Below, piece by piece: positions 1-12,835 of a DNA stretch of 64,000 nucleotides. The notes below the pieces were generated by a model. The model had not been told where the DNA came from. It saw nothing but the letters and a program-made list of their open reading frames with translations, and made no database searches. Positions within the stretch are counted from its first letter, which is position 1; every line of letters begins with the position of its first letter. Source of the DNA: Struthio camelus (Eukaryota > Chordata > Aves > Struthioniformes > Struthionidae); the NCBI RefSeq assembly GCF_040807025.1, contig NC_090946.1:5374001-5438000 (forward strand). The letters are read 5' to 3'. A program made the position numbers and the translations under genes.

Positions 1-1850
1 AGAGCCAAGAGAAGTATTACCAGATTGGGTCAAACACATCCACCATCCTATCCACTAATCTTGCCAGAACCAGATATTGCAGAGACAATACTTGAGGAAT
101 GTACACCGTTCTTTTGCCTGGTACCCAGTGAATTTATACATCCAGGCTCAGTTAAACACATATCACATAGGCCCTTTTACTGATCTCTATTGATCTTACT
201 CCCTCTTCTCACAGCCTCTGCTAAGCATCACTCTCACACCTTGCCTGTTAGCTGGGACTGCTGTTGAGCTCCAAGGACTGAGCTCCAAGCTCTGTGGTTC
301 GGACCCCATCTAAGCTCTGACTCTATTTGAAAACAGAACACAAGCAGTGCAGCAGCACAACAGCCAAAAATATCCTAACAGAAGCCCTCAGAATAATGAG
401 ATCTGCCCACTGTTCTTGGTGCTGTGGGAAGAGTATCAGCCAAAGCATGAAACAGTCTCTCCCTGTTGCCACCTGCCTTCCTTCTTTTCCTCCTCACAAG
501 GTCTGAGATACTCACCAATGAAACCGTTGCGCAGGAAAATTGTTTCCAACTTCAAAGCATGCAAGAGCCACAAATCCCTGCTACTGTCATAGGAAGGAGG
601 AAAGAAATGCCTCTAGGATAGATGGATTTCCAGCGCCCGTGAATGGGGTCCCAGCTATTCTCATGGGGTCCTAGATCCTGTCTGCCCCTAAGGGTCTTTT
701 GTCTCTTTTGTCTATTTCCTCATGTACAGAGAGGAAAATGCCTTTAGTGGGAAAACATCCAGATGAAAGGCCTGATCCAAAGCCCCAGCAATGAACAGAA
801 AGAGTCCAGCTGACTTGGACTCTGAGGTCACAGCATCCTGCAAAGCCCAGCCTAAATTTAAGAAATACTAGATCCAAAACAAAGTCTCTCCATCCCCAAA
901 CACTGCCCGTAACAACCTTGGCAAGCCATGGGATACTGAAGGTTGCCCACCAATGTGCAAAAAAATAAGCAGATGGCAGCTGCTGTCTGTCTGCCTCAAG
1001 TCCATGTGGGAGTTAGCCAGGTATCTCCACGCACTGTTAACTGCACTGTTGGGCACAGTATGGCCCCTTTGCTCATTCTCCAGCTGGCAGCTCAGCCAGA
1101 AAAAAGACTTCACATGATGTCCTGAGGTGCATACTCGGTTCTACCATGCTGCAGTCTCAGCCTCCAGCTACAGCCAGCTTGTGTTCTCTCTGGGGTGCTT
1201 TAGAGTTGTTTTTTTTAAAGTAGGGTTGATGAGCAGCAGGTACACAAGACATCTATTAGAGATCACACTTTGCTATTTGGGTCAAAGAGCTGCCTTCTCC
1301 TGTGATTGCCCAGTGCTTCCCCTGCCCTGGGTGGGTGCTGGATGAACATCAGCCCAGCACAGTGTCAGGAGAACTGGATCTTAGCACTAGGCTCTGTCTC
1401 CACTTCCATCTTCTTTACCGCAACCCAACTTAAAAACAAACCAAACAGAAACCAAAACACAAAGCGGGGACTCTGGATGGGACAAAGAACACTTTGGAGT
1501 TGAAAACAGGGGACTGCAAGAAAGATGGGGGTGTCTCCCAGGGAGGACAGCAGGGGAGGGGAGGGGACACCGTCATTTACACTGATCAGGAGAAGCTGTA
1601 TTCTATACACAGTGGTATAAGCCAAGATATATTACATGAAAGAACACACCGAGTGCATGGAGTTACCCACATTGGGTCAAACTGGCACAGTTGTCCTGAA
1701 CAAGACTCTTGGATTTGCAGTTGGTGTTTGTTGTTGACCTATCTAGCTCGCTCTATATATATAGATATGTATAGAATTTTCTGCATGCATTTGTCTCAAA
1801 AGGAACTGTACAGCTGGGTTGGGTTTCTCAGCCCCACCCCGTCTCCATCT

Positions 1851-2266
1851 TCATTTTTTCCGGGCTAGGAATGCCACTCCCACAATCACAGCAAGGGCAG
1901 CCACCGCCACTCCTCCAACGATGATCAAGGGCTTCATGTTGTCAAAGATGCTGCCTGGCGACTCCTCAGTGCTGTTTCCCTTGTGGTCAGAGTCAGGGGA
2001 CTGGCCGGTGGCCTCTTGTGTCTCCGTGGCAGCAGGACCGGGTTTCGGGTTGCTGTGGTTGTTCACGACAGCAGCATCGCCACCTGCCTTCTTGGTGGTA
2101 GAGGTGGCAGCGGCAGGGGCAGGCTGCTCTTTGGAAGGGGTTTCCTTCTTGTCTGCATTTGTGGCAGGCCCAGGGTTGGGTTTTTCTGCCTTTCCGGAGC
2201 TGGGGGCCTTGGCATCGGGTTTGTTTCCGCTTCGGACGTTGCCTTTGGAATCCATTCCTACAAATG
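1851..2266 (-). CDS. CEND1: CEND1 (BM88), coding exon
   Basis: Single-exon 134-residue ORF on the minus strand, ATG at 2255-2253, TGA at 1853-1851. CEND1 is a neuronal tail-anchored membrane protein that promotes cell-cycle exit and neuronal differentiation. Seen: a low-complexity Pro/Ala/Lys/Thr-rich cytosolic region (residues 1-105), the conserved block VVNNHSNPKPGP near residues 64-75, and a C-terminal hydrophobic anchor (about 108-131) ending in ARKK. Human CEND1 has the same order and ends in VRKK. The length is slightly below the human 149 residues. A splice acceptor (CTGCCCACAG) lies 11 bases 5' of the ATG, so exon 2 would start at 2266 with the promoter on a separate upstream non-coding exon, as in mammals. 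I did not find a convincing poly(A) signal for the minus strand below 1851. Confidence 0.9.
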
Positions 2267-2269
2267 CTG

Positions 2270-5200
2270 TGGGCAGTGAACCGATGTCAGACGTTCAGGG
2301 CAATGCCAGCTCTTCTCCTTTGCCCCGCTGCTAGAGAAAGCCAAGGAGCCACCTCAGGTAGATGACTCAACCCCCTGGAGCGATTGTCTTGGGATGATTC
2401 TGACACTGGTCGTGCCCTACCTGGGCATGATACAGCACCTGGAAGAAGAAGCAGAGGAATGAGATGTGAGTGAAGAGGATATAGGAAGCCAGTACTATTC
2501 CACCCAAAGGCAACAGGGAAGGAGAGAAGACAGGACTAGAAAACCGTTGGCCCTTTCTTTAGGAATTGTGGGCTGTGTTCAAAGCATCTACTACAGTGCC
2601 TGCACAATAAGCAATTCAGACCGACTGTCATCTCAGGCTGCCCCAACTAGGCTCTGTGTATAATAGAGACAAGCCACAGCATCTGAAGGGTGCTGAACTG
2701 AATCAGGAACCAGCATTGGCAGGCCTGGATGATCTACATCGGTTATTCACTCTTGAACTTAGCTTAGTAGGTCTTGGAGTTTGACTTTGGACCCCATGGT
2801 AGGTGCCCTGAATACAGCCCCATATTTTCTTCCTTGGGTTTACAATGCTCAGGGAAATGTGGCTTCTGTTCTCCCAATGGGACTCTTAAGTGCAACTGTA
2901 ATAAAAGAATCGACGGAAGACAGAAGGAAAGAAAGAAAAAACACAACCTGATCAACAGTACATGTGAGCGTGGGACCAGTGAAAGCAGGATGGGCCCACA
3001 ACCAGCTGTGCCATTTTGAGCAAATCCTGGGGCAGGTGCTTCACTAGGACTGTACAGAGATTTTACCCTTCTTTTTAGTCATGACAACAGGACATTCATT
3101 GCCAGTTTCAACTAAGGCTAGCTTATAGCCACAGAATAGGCTAAAAAAAGGCTAAAGGCTAAAACCTTTCCTGAGAGGTGTTGTCACAGTAAGTGTGATA
3201 CATAAAAACTACAAGCCTGCTCGTTGGACCAGGATACTTGGCAAGAGCAGTGCCACCATTCATCAGGCAGACAGTCTCTCCCAGTTTCCCGCCTTCCACT
3301 CTCCCAGTTCTGGCTCGCCTTGGTCTCTGTGCCCCTCTTACCATAGTTCTCTTCCACCTACACAACCCTTCCACCCAATGGCAGCTTTCACACTCAGTAT
3401 GGCTGAAAGTCAGGGAATACACTGAACTACAACAGCACCTCTTTTAACATCTCCTCTATATCTGCCTTCTGCCATGATGCTGGCAAGCTCAGAGTACAGA
3501 TGGGTTTAGGTGGGGCTTCATTTCCATATTCTTTCATTACGAAGGTGACTCTGCAAATACCAATGTCCACACACGTTCTGTTCGGGTTGCACCTGGGGTA
3601 TCCTACCCACCCCAGCCGTATATGCAATGCCATTTGTCAGTAACAAGATACACTCATTTCCAACCAAATAGAGCTTAATTTTCATTTGCTCACCACAGCT
3701 GCTTTCCTCCTAGGTTAAGGAGAGAACATTTTGTTCCACGGGAAAGCAGATCGATAGCTGCTCCCTGCCTGTAACTCACTGTCTACCCTGTTTGTTTTGC
3801 AGCATTATCCCAAGCTAAGTTTAGGGAGTGGTAAATGCGTGATCTTGTCTTATGTTTTCCATCCAGATGGGTGCTGCAGAAAAAGCAGGGATTAATTCCA
3901 TGACTACCATAGATATCAGAGTTACAAGGCTTATGGCTGTCTGTTTTTGGTGGAGCTACTGGAAAATAAAGCAAAGGCCAGATGCTCAGCTGGTGCAAAC
4001 TGATGTAATAACTCCAGTGCAACTGCATGGATTTACCATAAAGGGGATCTCACAGTGACTGTGCAAGACTGGCAGCCTCACTCCTGTCTCCTCCTTGCAG
4101 TGGTTAGCTGGGCTCGCCTGCGATGCTGAGCACTGTCGCAGGTACCAGAGGTGATTAGCTGGAGCCGTTTTCGCCAAGAAACTGATGAAAGCAGTGAACA
4201 GCATGCATGGATCCAGAGAATTCAGCAAATGGACAAAATGGGCTTCAAAGGGTTATAAAAGCACAACAAAAAACATCACCAAAGCAAGCCCAGCTAGGTA
4301 GAGGTCTGGGCAGGGTACACTGGGAGATGGAGCTCCCATGGCTTCAGTACCGTTACTACCCAGAGGAAGAAAAGGAGAAGCGGCTGCAGGGCCACTTGCC
4401 ATTGGGCTTCCAGCAGCGCAGCACCATGTCAACTTAGTGCTTGGAAAATAATGAGTAAACAAGAGGCAGCTGTCAGATCTGAGTGGCCTGCTTTATTACC
4501 TCCCTGCTGACCTTCAGCCAGGGGCCTGCCCAGAGCTTTCGCCTGCTAAGTGAAATATGAGTTTATTAACTGTCTGGATTTAGAAATAAAGAGGATCCTC
4601 AGAAACCTCCATAGCCAACAAGTCTCTCTGGATAGACGTTTGTTCCAAAATGGCTCGTGGGGTCCAGATCACTCCTTTCATGACAGACAGGGAGAAGGTC
4701 CCAGCAACGGTCTATGTTGCTGCCTCTTTTTCATTTCCACCTGGGCAGAAAAGCTGGACTGGAAGAAACCTACTCACAGAAATATAGGGTTTGGGTTCAG
4801 AGGGAAACAGGGCAACAGCTTACTGCTTGGTATGAGACAGAAACTACTCTTTCTCCTGCTGTCCCTTGTGAGCCATTTCTTGTCTGATGGCCACTGTCTT
4901 CACCAATGCTAGGAAATGACGGGGGAACGCCAATGCCAAAATCATGAAAGTCCATAGCTCACACTGCATCAGGCTTGGTGACCATGATACTAGTACATAA
5001 TATACTCCCTCCAAACAGAGGAAAATTTTCCTGTTCAGGTAAAGCCCTTAGCAGTCCACATCCCAGTCAGGTCCACTCCTCTCCATTCTCCTTCCCATAT
5101 ATAAGAGCTGATGTCTTAGCCAACACGAAGAATTTAATCATTAGTCTGCAAGGAGGTATCTCTTCCTCTTGAATTCAAATAAAAATCCATCTGAAAAATG

Positions 5201-8200
5201 AAGTTCTCACTGAACCGCTTTGTCAGAGGGGGATGCAGAACACACCTTGACCAAGAGATCTCCATTTGCATCTCAGTGGAATTAATTAATATGTGCTAAG
5301 CTCTAGGCAACAGTAGCTGGACTGCTTCCAGTACAAGAGCCAGCTCCGGTATCCCTGGCTGCAGTCAGACATGTAGACATGCTTAAGCCATGCTTAAGAC
5401 ATCTGCTGTATAGGAATCCTAGTGACACCCCTCTAGATGCTGGAACTCCTCTCACTCGGCCATCTAAAAGGTAAGCAACTAGCCTAGGAGAGTAATCTCA
5501 GCTCCTTCTGTAGCATGGAGAAAGAACAGGCACTTCCAGAAGGCGTTTCATTGGACCTACCTTAGACACCTCCCTTTGGGCAGATGAATTGTCCAGCCTT
5601 TAGCTGGATAATATTTGGTGAGATGGAGCCTGAAGTCTCCAAAATGCATTAGATGATCCAAGCTGTCCAGTTGTGAAATAAATCATTGAAAAGTGAGAGG
5701 CTGATATTCTACCCCCCCAGGGTTTCATAGCCAGCTGTAGATAAAATAGTTGCTAGTCTTCTCTTAGATTTTCAACTCAGTTTAGTTCCAGACTCCTCCT
5801 GCTGAGCAACTCTTACTTACATTGCTGAGTATGTGGTATTAAATGGTGTCCTGAAAAATGAAAGAAGGAAATAGTGCTCTCTTCTGCTACTGAAAATCAA
5901 AACCTGAAGATCTCCCTTTGGAAACACAAAATATCTCTCATCTATCTCATTCTTCACTGAGGATGGATCATATAATTGGGCATCTTGTACCACTCAGAAA
6001 CACAATCCCAGACGCTCCCCAAGCTTAACACTTTATCTGTGGTCTGGGACTTGGTAGGTAAGCATATGGTCCTGGGCAAATGCAAGAATATTTTTCCCTC
6101 CCTGCCCATTTTACAATGCTTCTGTAAATACCACCTGCCCCACCTTTTCCTTTCTACTTCCTCTGAAGAGCATTCATAGTGCTCTGCCTAATAGAAAACT
6201 TGCATACATTCAGGGCCGTATTCCTATGCGCTAAGACTGCATGCCGTCACTTGCAGGGCATTGCTGCTCTGATTTGGCAGCAATTTATCCCCATTTTACA
6301 TCTGGTGTAACAAAGGCACGGGATGCAAAGAAATGAGCGGGGCTCAAGACAAAATTAGGCTTAGAGGTTAAAGCAGAGGGAGTCAGATTCATCGTAACAT
6401 AAATATTGAATTACATGTCTGGTGGCTTTGATATCAATTAGATAGGCTACTCATATGCTCTCTAGTATTTGTCTGGTTATACTGTATGATCCTAGCACTA
6501 AACTTCTGTTGCTTTCCCTAGAAAGGCTACGTGCAGCCTAAGGTTATGTACAGAGGTGGTGGGGTTAAATCATGGAGTGGGCACACTCACCTCTTTGCTG
6601 AGAAATGGGGACCCTCTGTAGCCCAAGGTACCTCAGTTTACCTACATTGTCTCTCATCTACGCCGTTGATTGAACGGATCTGGATACCAGGCTCCTTGAA
6701 GCAGAAAAGCTGTGTTGTTGCTCATGGCTTATGCTGCACCAGAGGGGTTTCTCCCACGGCTCTACACGGCACTGATACAAACAGTTCATTACAAGAATTT
6801 CTTGGTTTCTAAGTGAGTGTCATTAAAACCAATGCAAGCCCCTTATCCAGATTAGAAAAGGTTTTAAAAGGTTTACAAACCAAACTAAGCTAAAATAAAT
6901 ATCAGCTGTTCTTAAGTGTCCACACCAAAGGGTTTTCCTTCCATGGTTTTCCATCAGTGAAACTAGCCATCAGGAAAGTTTGCCTCACAGTCCTTGCTTA
7001 ACTGTCTACGAATCAACCCATGGGACTTTGCTGCTGCATTGGTCTTTACCTACTTCCAATACCTGCAAGTTGATGCTGATTCTTGTCTAACCCTGAAGTT
7101 CACTACCCATATTTGGAATTTCTGTCTGTTTCTGCCAAGCCAGGCTCCAAAAGGAGTTTGGGGCATTCTGCAAAATTCATCCCAAAGTTGTCAGTATTTA
7201 TCGGAGCCATTGATTTTTTTCTCTCAGGTCCCCTTCTGCAAGTGACCTGACTCTCCCTGCCTAGTCTTATCTGCTTGTCCAGCCAGGAGAGTAACACAGT
7301 ACTGCGTTAACACATATGGCCCCTTGCAATGTATGGGATGCGGATTTACAGAAAACCTTCAAGCCTTTCTGAAACCCAGGTATGAAGAAAGAAATCTTAT
7401 CCTCTCTCACCCTCCCCTATGGCACTTCTGGCCAAGTCTACACAGGCAATTAAAACCTGGGTCACAAAACTGCCTGGCAGCCTTCCAAACCCTGAACTGG
7501 GCTGACACTGTCAAACTCAGCATCCGAGCAGCTCAAGCACCCTTCCTGCTCGCAGTGGCTGCAGCAGAGCTAGCAGAGCTACTTGCTGGGGTTAGCGTTG
7601 TGCTTGCTTGCAGGTACCTGCGCTGCCCTTCCCCTTGGGCCTCAGGGTGCTCACTCTCAGCAGCACATCCTTTCTGAGCAGCAAAGCACTTAACCCTCTT
7701 TCATACCTAGTCAGCCAAGCAGAACATCATCTCCTTGAACATCTTTGCCTCCTCTTTTCTTTTCGCTCTCCTGCCCCTTTGCAGTCCCATGCTTTCGAGG
7801 GCATAAGCATGTGCTTGTCTTTAAGCATCTCTGCAGCCCACTTGAAACTGAAAAGAAGGTGCTTTTTCTGGCTTTCAGAAACGAAGTCCGTGTATACTGG
7901 TGTGAGGCTTTTTCTCCTCAGCCCTTTGTCTCCTCCTCTTCCCTCATTCATTCCATCACAAAGAAAGTTTCTCTCCAATGGCCTGTTTCTCCACCTTTGC
8001 TCTTTCTTCTTTAGAACTCATTACATCTACTTATTCCTCCCCTTCCCTCTCTGCCCCAGTTGCTGCCTCTGCCTACCTACCCAGTCCTCCCCCTTCCAGC
8101 TCCCTCTCTCTGCCGCCCACACAGCCAGCAGCACTTGAGAATAAGGTTTTGTGAGAGAGAGACTTCATTCCCTCCCTTCCCTCCATGTTATTTCTTTGTT

Positions 8201-11200
8201 TAACAATCTGTGCCTTTGCAGGGAGGTTTTCACTTGCCAGCAGCTACCCAGCTCCTTCCCAGGCTGGGAAGAGGGAGCACAGATAATGAAACTGGTGATC
8301 AAGAAGAAAAAGAAAAAGAAAAGCCCCCCAAATTCCTGCCACTGTGGGAAGAAGCACAGAGATACCATAGTTCTCCTGGGCTGCTTCTGGCTGCTGCAGC
8401 TCTCAAGGTCAGTGCAGTAGGAGCCAGCCAGTGCAACAGCTCTACAGCCTAGCCCCAGCCCAGGCAACAGGACCAACATAAGGAACGCAGCTTTCTCTGC
8501 CTCTTTGAAGGGCACTTTTTCTGCCTCAACCCCCCAGCAAATTAGCAAATACATCTATTCCCTCTATTCCTCCATCTCCTGCGGGTGCGGATGAAAGCTG
8601 CATCAATCCTGCGCCGAATGGAACAGATGAGTCATTTCTAGTTTTACCAGAATGTATCACAATTATAGAAGGCCTGTCCTCCTCCCTCTGCAGTGACCGC
8701 CCCATCCCTGAGCCTCATAATCTTCCTATTACTCTTTCAAGTTAAAACAAAAAGGCAGCAGCTTTGCCAAATGGAGCAGCAGCTACTGAATGTCTGGGCT
8801 TGGGTGGGAAGCTGCACCCCATAGAGGTATGCAGACACACACACACACACACGGTCCCCCCTCTCCCCCCCCCAAAAAAAAAGCAGATCCTCAGATGCCA
8901 TGCTGACACAGACTGTTGTGTTGTGTCAGCAGGCAAGAAGAATTCAATGGACACAGTGGGATTGCATATCAGGCCACAGGAAGATGCACAGTCACCACAG
9001 CAAGATTTGGGCTATGCCCTGGGGGCAAGTAAAACCTCCTTCCCCTACTCTCCTCTTCTGGGGCCCAGGCATCTGTATCCTCTCCGTGAGCAGGCAGATA
9101 AGGTCTGAGTCCCATCTGGCCCCAAACCTCCCCTGTGCTTCCTATCAGTGCTATTTACTTATTTATCTGAATTTATACTTGCAACAGAAAAAGGTCCAGC
9201 CACAAATTCCAGGTGTCCTCCACTTGAAAATATCAACCTCAGAAATAGCTACTGGCCAGGTTTGACCTGTAGCAATGCCATGTAGTAAGAGGCATAGATA
9301 GCAGAAAAGGCCTTAAAAATCCTCATCATCTTTCTTCATCCCCGCTCCATCTCCCCTACAGTTCTTAATCATTCTCAGCAGTCTGGAAAAGAAATGCCCT
9401 AAAGGTTTGTCTTTTTGGACCTAAGAGGAGCATGTTACAAGTACCCAGGCCCCATTCTCCTGTGTTAAGTAGTGCAGCCTGTGTTGGCTTTTGGGCAAGA
9501 AGTTAAGTGGGTCCCTATTACTAGGCAAGCATTAATGATTCTTCCTGCCCTATATCCATTGGCAGCCCCTGAACACCTTGGCCTGAAGCACCTAAACCGT
9601 GGGAAGGACCATGCAGCAACTCCATACTGACTGGGCGAGGGATGCAGTCTGCAAAACTCCCACAGACTCGGGAAGGAGGTCTTCCGCGAGGGAATGACAT
9701 ATGTAACCTCGTCTGCTGTCAGTTCTCCTTGAAATTACGTAGCTGGAAGTCGGTGAGAGTTGAAAGCACTCAGCGGTGCTGGAGGAGATGGCCTGTGCTT
9801 CGCAGGACCCAGCCCCCCTTTTCTGAGGCTAAGAGAGGGCTTTGTACCTGAGAATATGACCCCCAACACAGACCTCATCATATCCTTCAGTCAATTGCTC
9901 TTACATTAACAGAGGAAGAGGTTTTCAGCATCACCAAGGAATAACGAATGCTGAATGCCAACTAATTTCAAGAGCTTCCCAGATCCCTTAGGCAAGTTTT
10001 CTATGTTTCAGATGGCATGGCTGCATTTGGTCACTTAAGATCAAACTAGCTTTCTAAGGCATGGAAAAAGGCCCTCTTTTCAAGCACACAGCTTCCCTTT
10101 GGTGAGTGCAATTTGCCCCTGACAAAACTGGCTCACAGGATTGAATTACCGTCACTGATTCAGGCACCGGCACCAGCTGGTGGGTGAAGAGCAGGTAATT
10201 TTAGACTGAAGTCTGCAGATTTTGTTCCTGAGGCAGACTGTGCACATAAACAGGGAAATTAGGATTTGGCCACTTTGAAGAGGCTCCTGAAAAGAAACAA
10301 CTTCCTGAAAAGGAAAAAAGAAAAAATAGGAAAAAAAAGCATCGTTTTGACTACAAGAAATAAGGCAGCTATGAACGGAAAGCGCTGAGGCACCAGGCTA
10401 TTAGAAACTAGGGCTGTTACAGGGGAGAGCCAGTGGTGCCACAGGCTTCCTGTGTGACCTCTGCACGTCTCTTAAGCTTTCTTCTTCAATGCCTCATGAA
10501 AATTGATTCAATACGATACAGGAGGCTAAACTCACCAATGTGAGAGCCTCAGGTGGAAGAAACTATAGACATATGAAGTATTACCATCGCTAAAGAGGTC
10601 TTGTCCAGGATGGTCAGAGGAAAACTTAAAATCAGCTGGAGCACGTGGCTAAGGCCACTTCCTGATGTGCTGAGGAAGGTGCCAGATAAAAGGTAGTCTG
10701 TCCTGACAGGTGAAGAAAGGCTTCTCCAAAGAGAGCTGAGGCTGTGGCTGGGCCACACAGCAATGCCAGTTTGTTGCCACTTGTGGTTTTGTGGCAGAAG
10801 GAAGAAATAGGTCAAGCACGTTGCTACAGGTGAACTGGAGAAGGGATTATTTCAGAGAGCCATGGGAGTAGTTAGATGTGTCACTCCTAAGATCCTGAAG
10901 CTCAAGACCATTCTCACCTCCTTTTCTTCTCCCAAAGACAGTCCATCAGCAAATCTCCCCATACACAAGCATATCGTCCTGCAGGCTAGATCATGAGTAA
11001 CAAATTGACATATGGCCAACAGCAGATGTGTAACAGGAGGGCTCACATACAAACTCTGGCTCTAGGTGGAAAAGGCCAGCCCTGGACTTGTAACCATCCA
11101 GAAACATGGAGATGGAAGGATGGGTATTGCAGTTCCCTGCTTGCCTTTTTTCCCCACCATCCTCCCAGTCCCAGCCCCTTCTTGATCCTCAGATACCTGG

Positions 11201-12650
11201 GACATGGTGGTGATCTCCCTGAGGTAGAGACACCATTGAGCTTCATGGCAACTGAACACCACTGCTATTTCCATATCACAATAACGTGGATGACCATCAC
11301 GCTGCAGGCCTAAGTGCTCTGCACCAGACATTGTGTCAGCACCTAGAAAGCTGCCTTTAGCACCTCTTGGGCCCCAAAGGCAGCTTGGAAGTGAATTAAG
11401 AAAAGAAGAGACTAGAAGCATGGGCTGGAAGGACCTCACTGCAGGAAGGAATGTACTCCTGGCTATCTCAAACGTATGTCACATAAGAAACCATCAAAGC
11501 CCCATCTTAGAAATTATGAGGATTTGTCCCTCCATAGCTGCTACCAGAAGACAGGGGCAAAATTTCAGACTTCTGAGAGTTATTTTAGGGTAGGAATTAG
11601 AATTGACTTTCTGACTCATGTCCAGGTTAGCCCAACTTTTTTCCGTGGGAATCACCTTAAAAAGCTCACTGTTCAGTAGACTAGCATACTGTCATCCCTC
11701 TTCCTTCATTTGGTTTGGCCTCAGAAGCCCAGTTTTGCCAGTCTGTGCTCCTGAGATTTGCTCTGCCATTTTTCTAATTACTTCTGCAGCCCTGCCTCTG
11801 CCCCTTCTCCAGGCTGAACTCCTCTCCACTGTATGGGCCTGGCCAGACTTGAACTCAACATTTTAGATTGAACATCCACCTGCCCCTGCCAGAAATAGCT
11901 TGCCTGAGACAGCCTGGGTTCCCATTTACCTCTTCCACAGAGGCAGCTCATCGGTAGCCTGCAATCAAGCCAGACGACTGGTGTGGCATTGGGAAGGAAT
12001 AAACAGAGTGATTGATTCGTGGGAGGCTGAGCTCATGCAGCAGCTGTGCTCAGTGGGAAGGAAGAAGGCCTCATTTTCCATGTTGCCTATTAACCAGTGC
12101 TCACAGCAAATAGACCTTTGCTCCCTTTAAAGAAATACCACTCAGCACCACAACGAAAGGTGGCTGACCTGTTTCCCTGGCATGGTGGAGGTAGATCCTT
12201 CCCCAAAGCTCTGCCCATCCTGTAGGTTAGAGCCAACAGTGATGGGTGTAGACCTGTCACTGTGATGCCAATTCTGTAGGGAGGACCAGAGAGACATTGC
12301 TCACATCACTGCAGGTCAGCTGAGCTGGGACCTGCATCAAAACAGGGACTCTGGGATCAGCACAGAGCAGTCAGGTCACATTAGCGCTGGATCAGGAAGT
12401 CCACAAAAGGCTTGGATGTGATGTTAGTGAAAAAAATGTGAAAGCTAGGCACGGCCTAACTCTATTCCCGCTGAGGTTGAGGGTTGCTGATGGCTCCAAG
12501 GGGATCAAACTTGGACTCTCGACTTTCTTGTCTAAACCCAAAGTAAGCCAGCCTGGAGAACTGTGCACCAGGCTGCTGCCTATGTGTCTCTTGGAGCATT
12601 TGCTCCTGGGTCTGTGCCTCTGCTTCTGCTGCCTTACAGAGGAGGAGTGG
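2270..12650. other. Non-coding stretch, CEND1 intron or intergenic
   Basis: No ORF here looks like a protein family, and no run of splice-framed conserved exons was seen on either strand. Base composition is mixed with short simple repeats. A short stretch near 6,285-6,330 resembles the antisense core of an ancient MIR-type SINE (a count-of-cells style run, ccccattttaca), but it is too short to call firmly. If the island at 18-19 kb is the CEND1 promoter, this stretch is CEND1 intron 1. Confidence 0.5.
8831..8882. repeat. CA microsatellite plus poly-C/poly-A run
   Basis: About ten CA dinucleotides at 8833-8852, followed within a few bases by a C-rich run and a run of ten or more A. A simple-sequence tract with no coding potential, likely length-polymorphic. 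Confidence 0.9.
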
Positions 12651-12664
12651 TTCATCAGTACTGG

Positions 12665-12835
12665 AAACACCTGGCTTCTGTTCCCTGTCCCATTCCTGGC
12701 TCCTTCTGTGACTCTGGGCAGCTCATTTTGTTTTCCAGTGCCTCAGTTTCCCAGTCTCTGAAAGGGAGACTTCCCTCCCTTTCTGAGCTGCTGTGGGAGT
12801 AAGCACTTTAAAGGCAGCCAAATGCCATACAAGCA
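12665..12835 (+). repeat. Ancient MIR-like SINE fragment
   Basis: The order of short conserved words matches the MIR core: a 'tgtgactctgggcagctca' block, then 'tgcctcagtttccc', then 'gggagtaagcactttaaag'. This matches the consensus pattern of tgtgacc-ttgggcaa-gtcac, ctcagtttcc and a downstream tail. Heavily mutated, as expected for an old amniote SINE. Assigned by eye; RepeatMasker would decide. Confidence 0.5.
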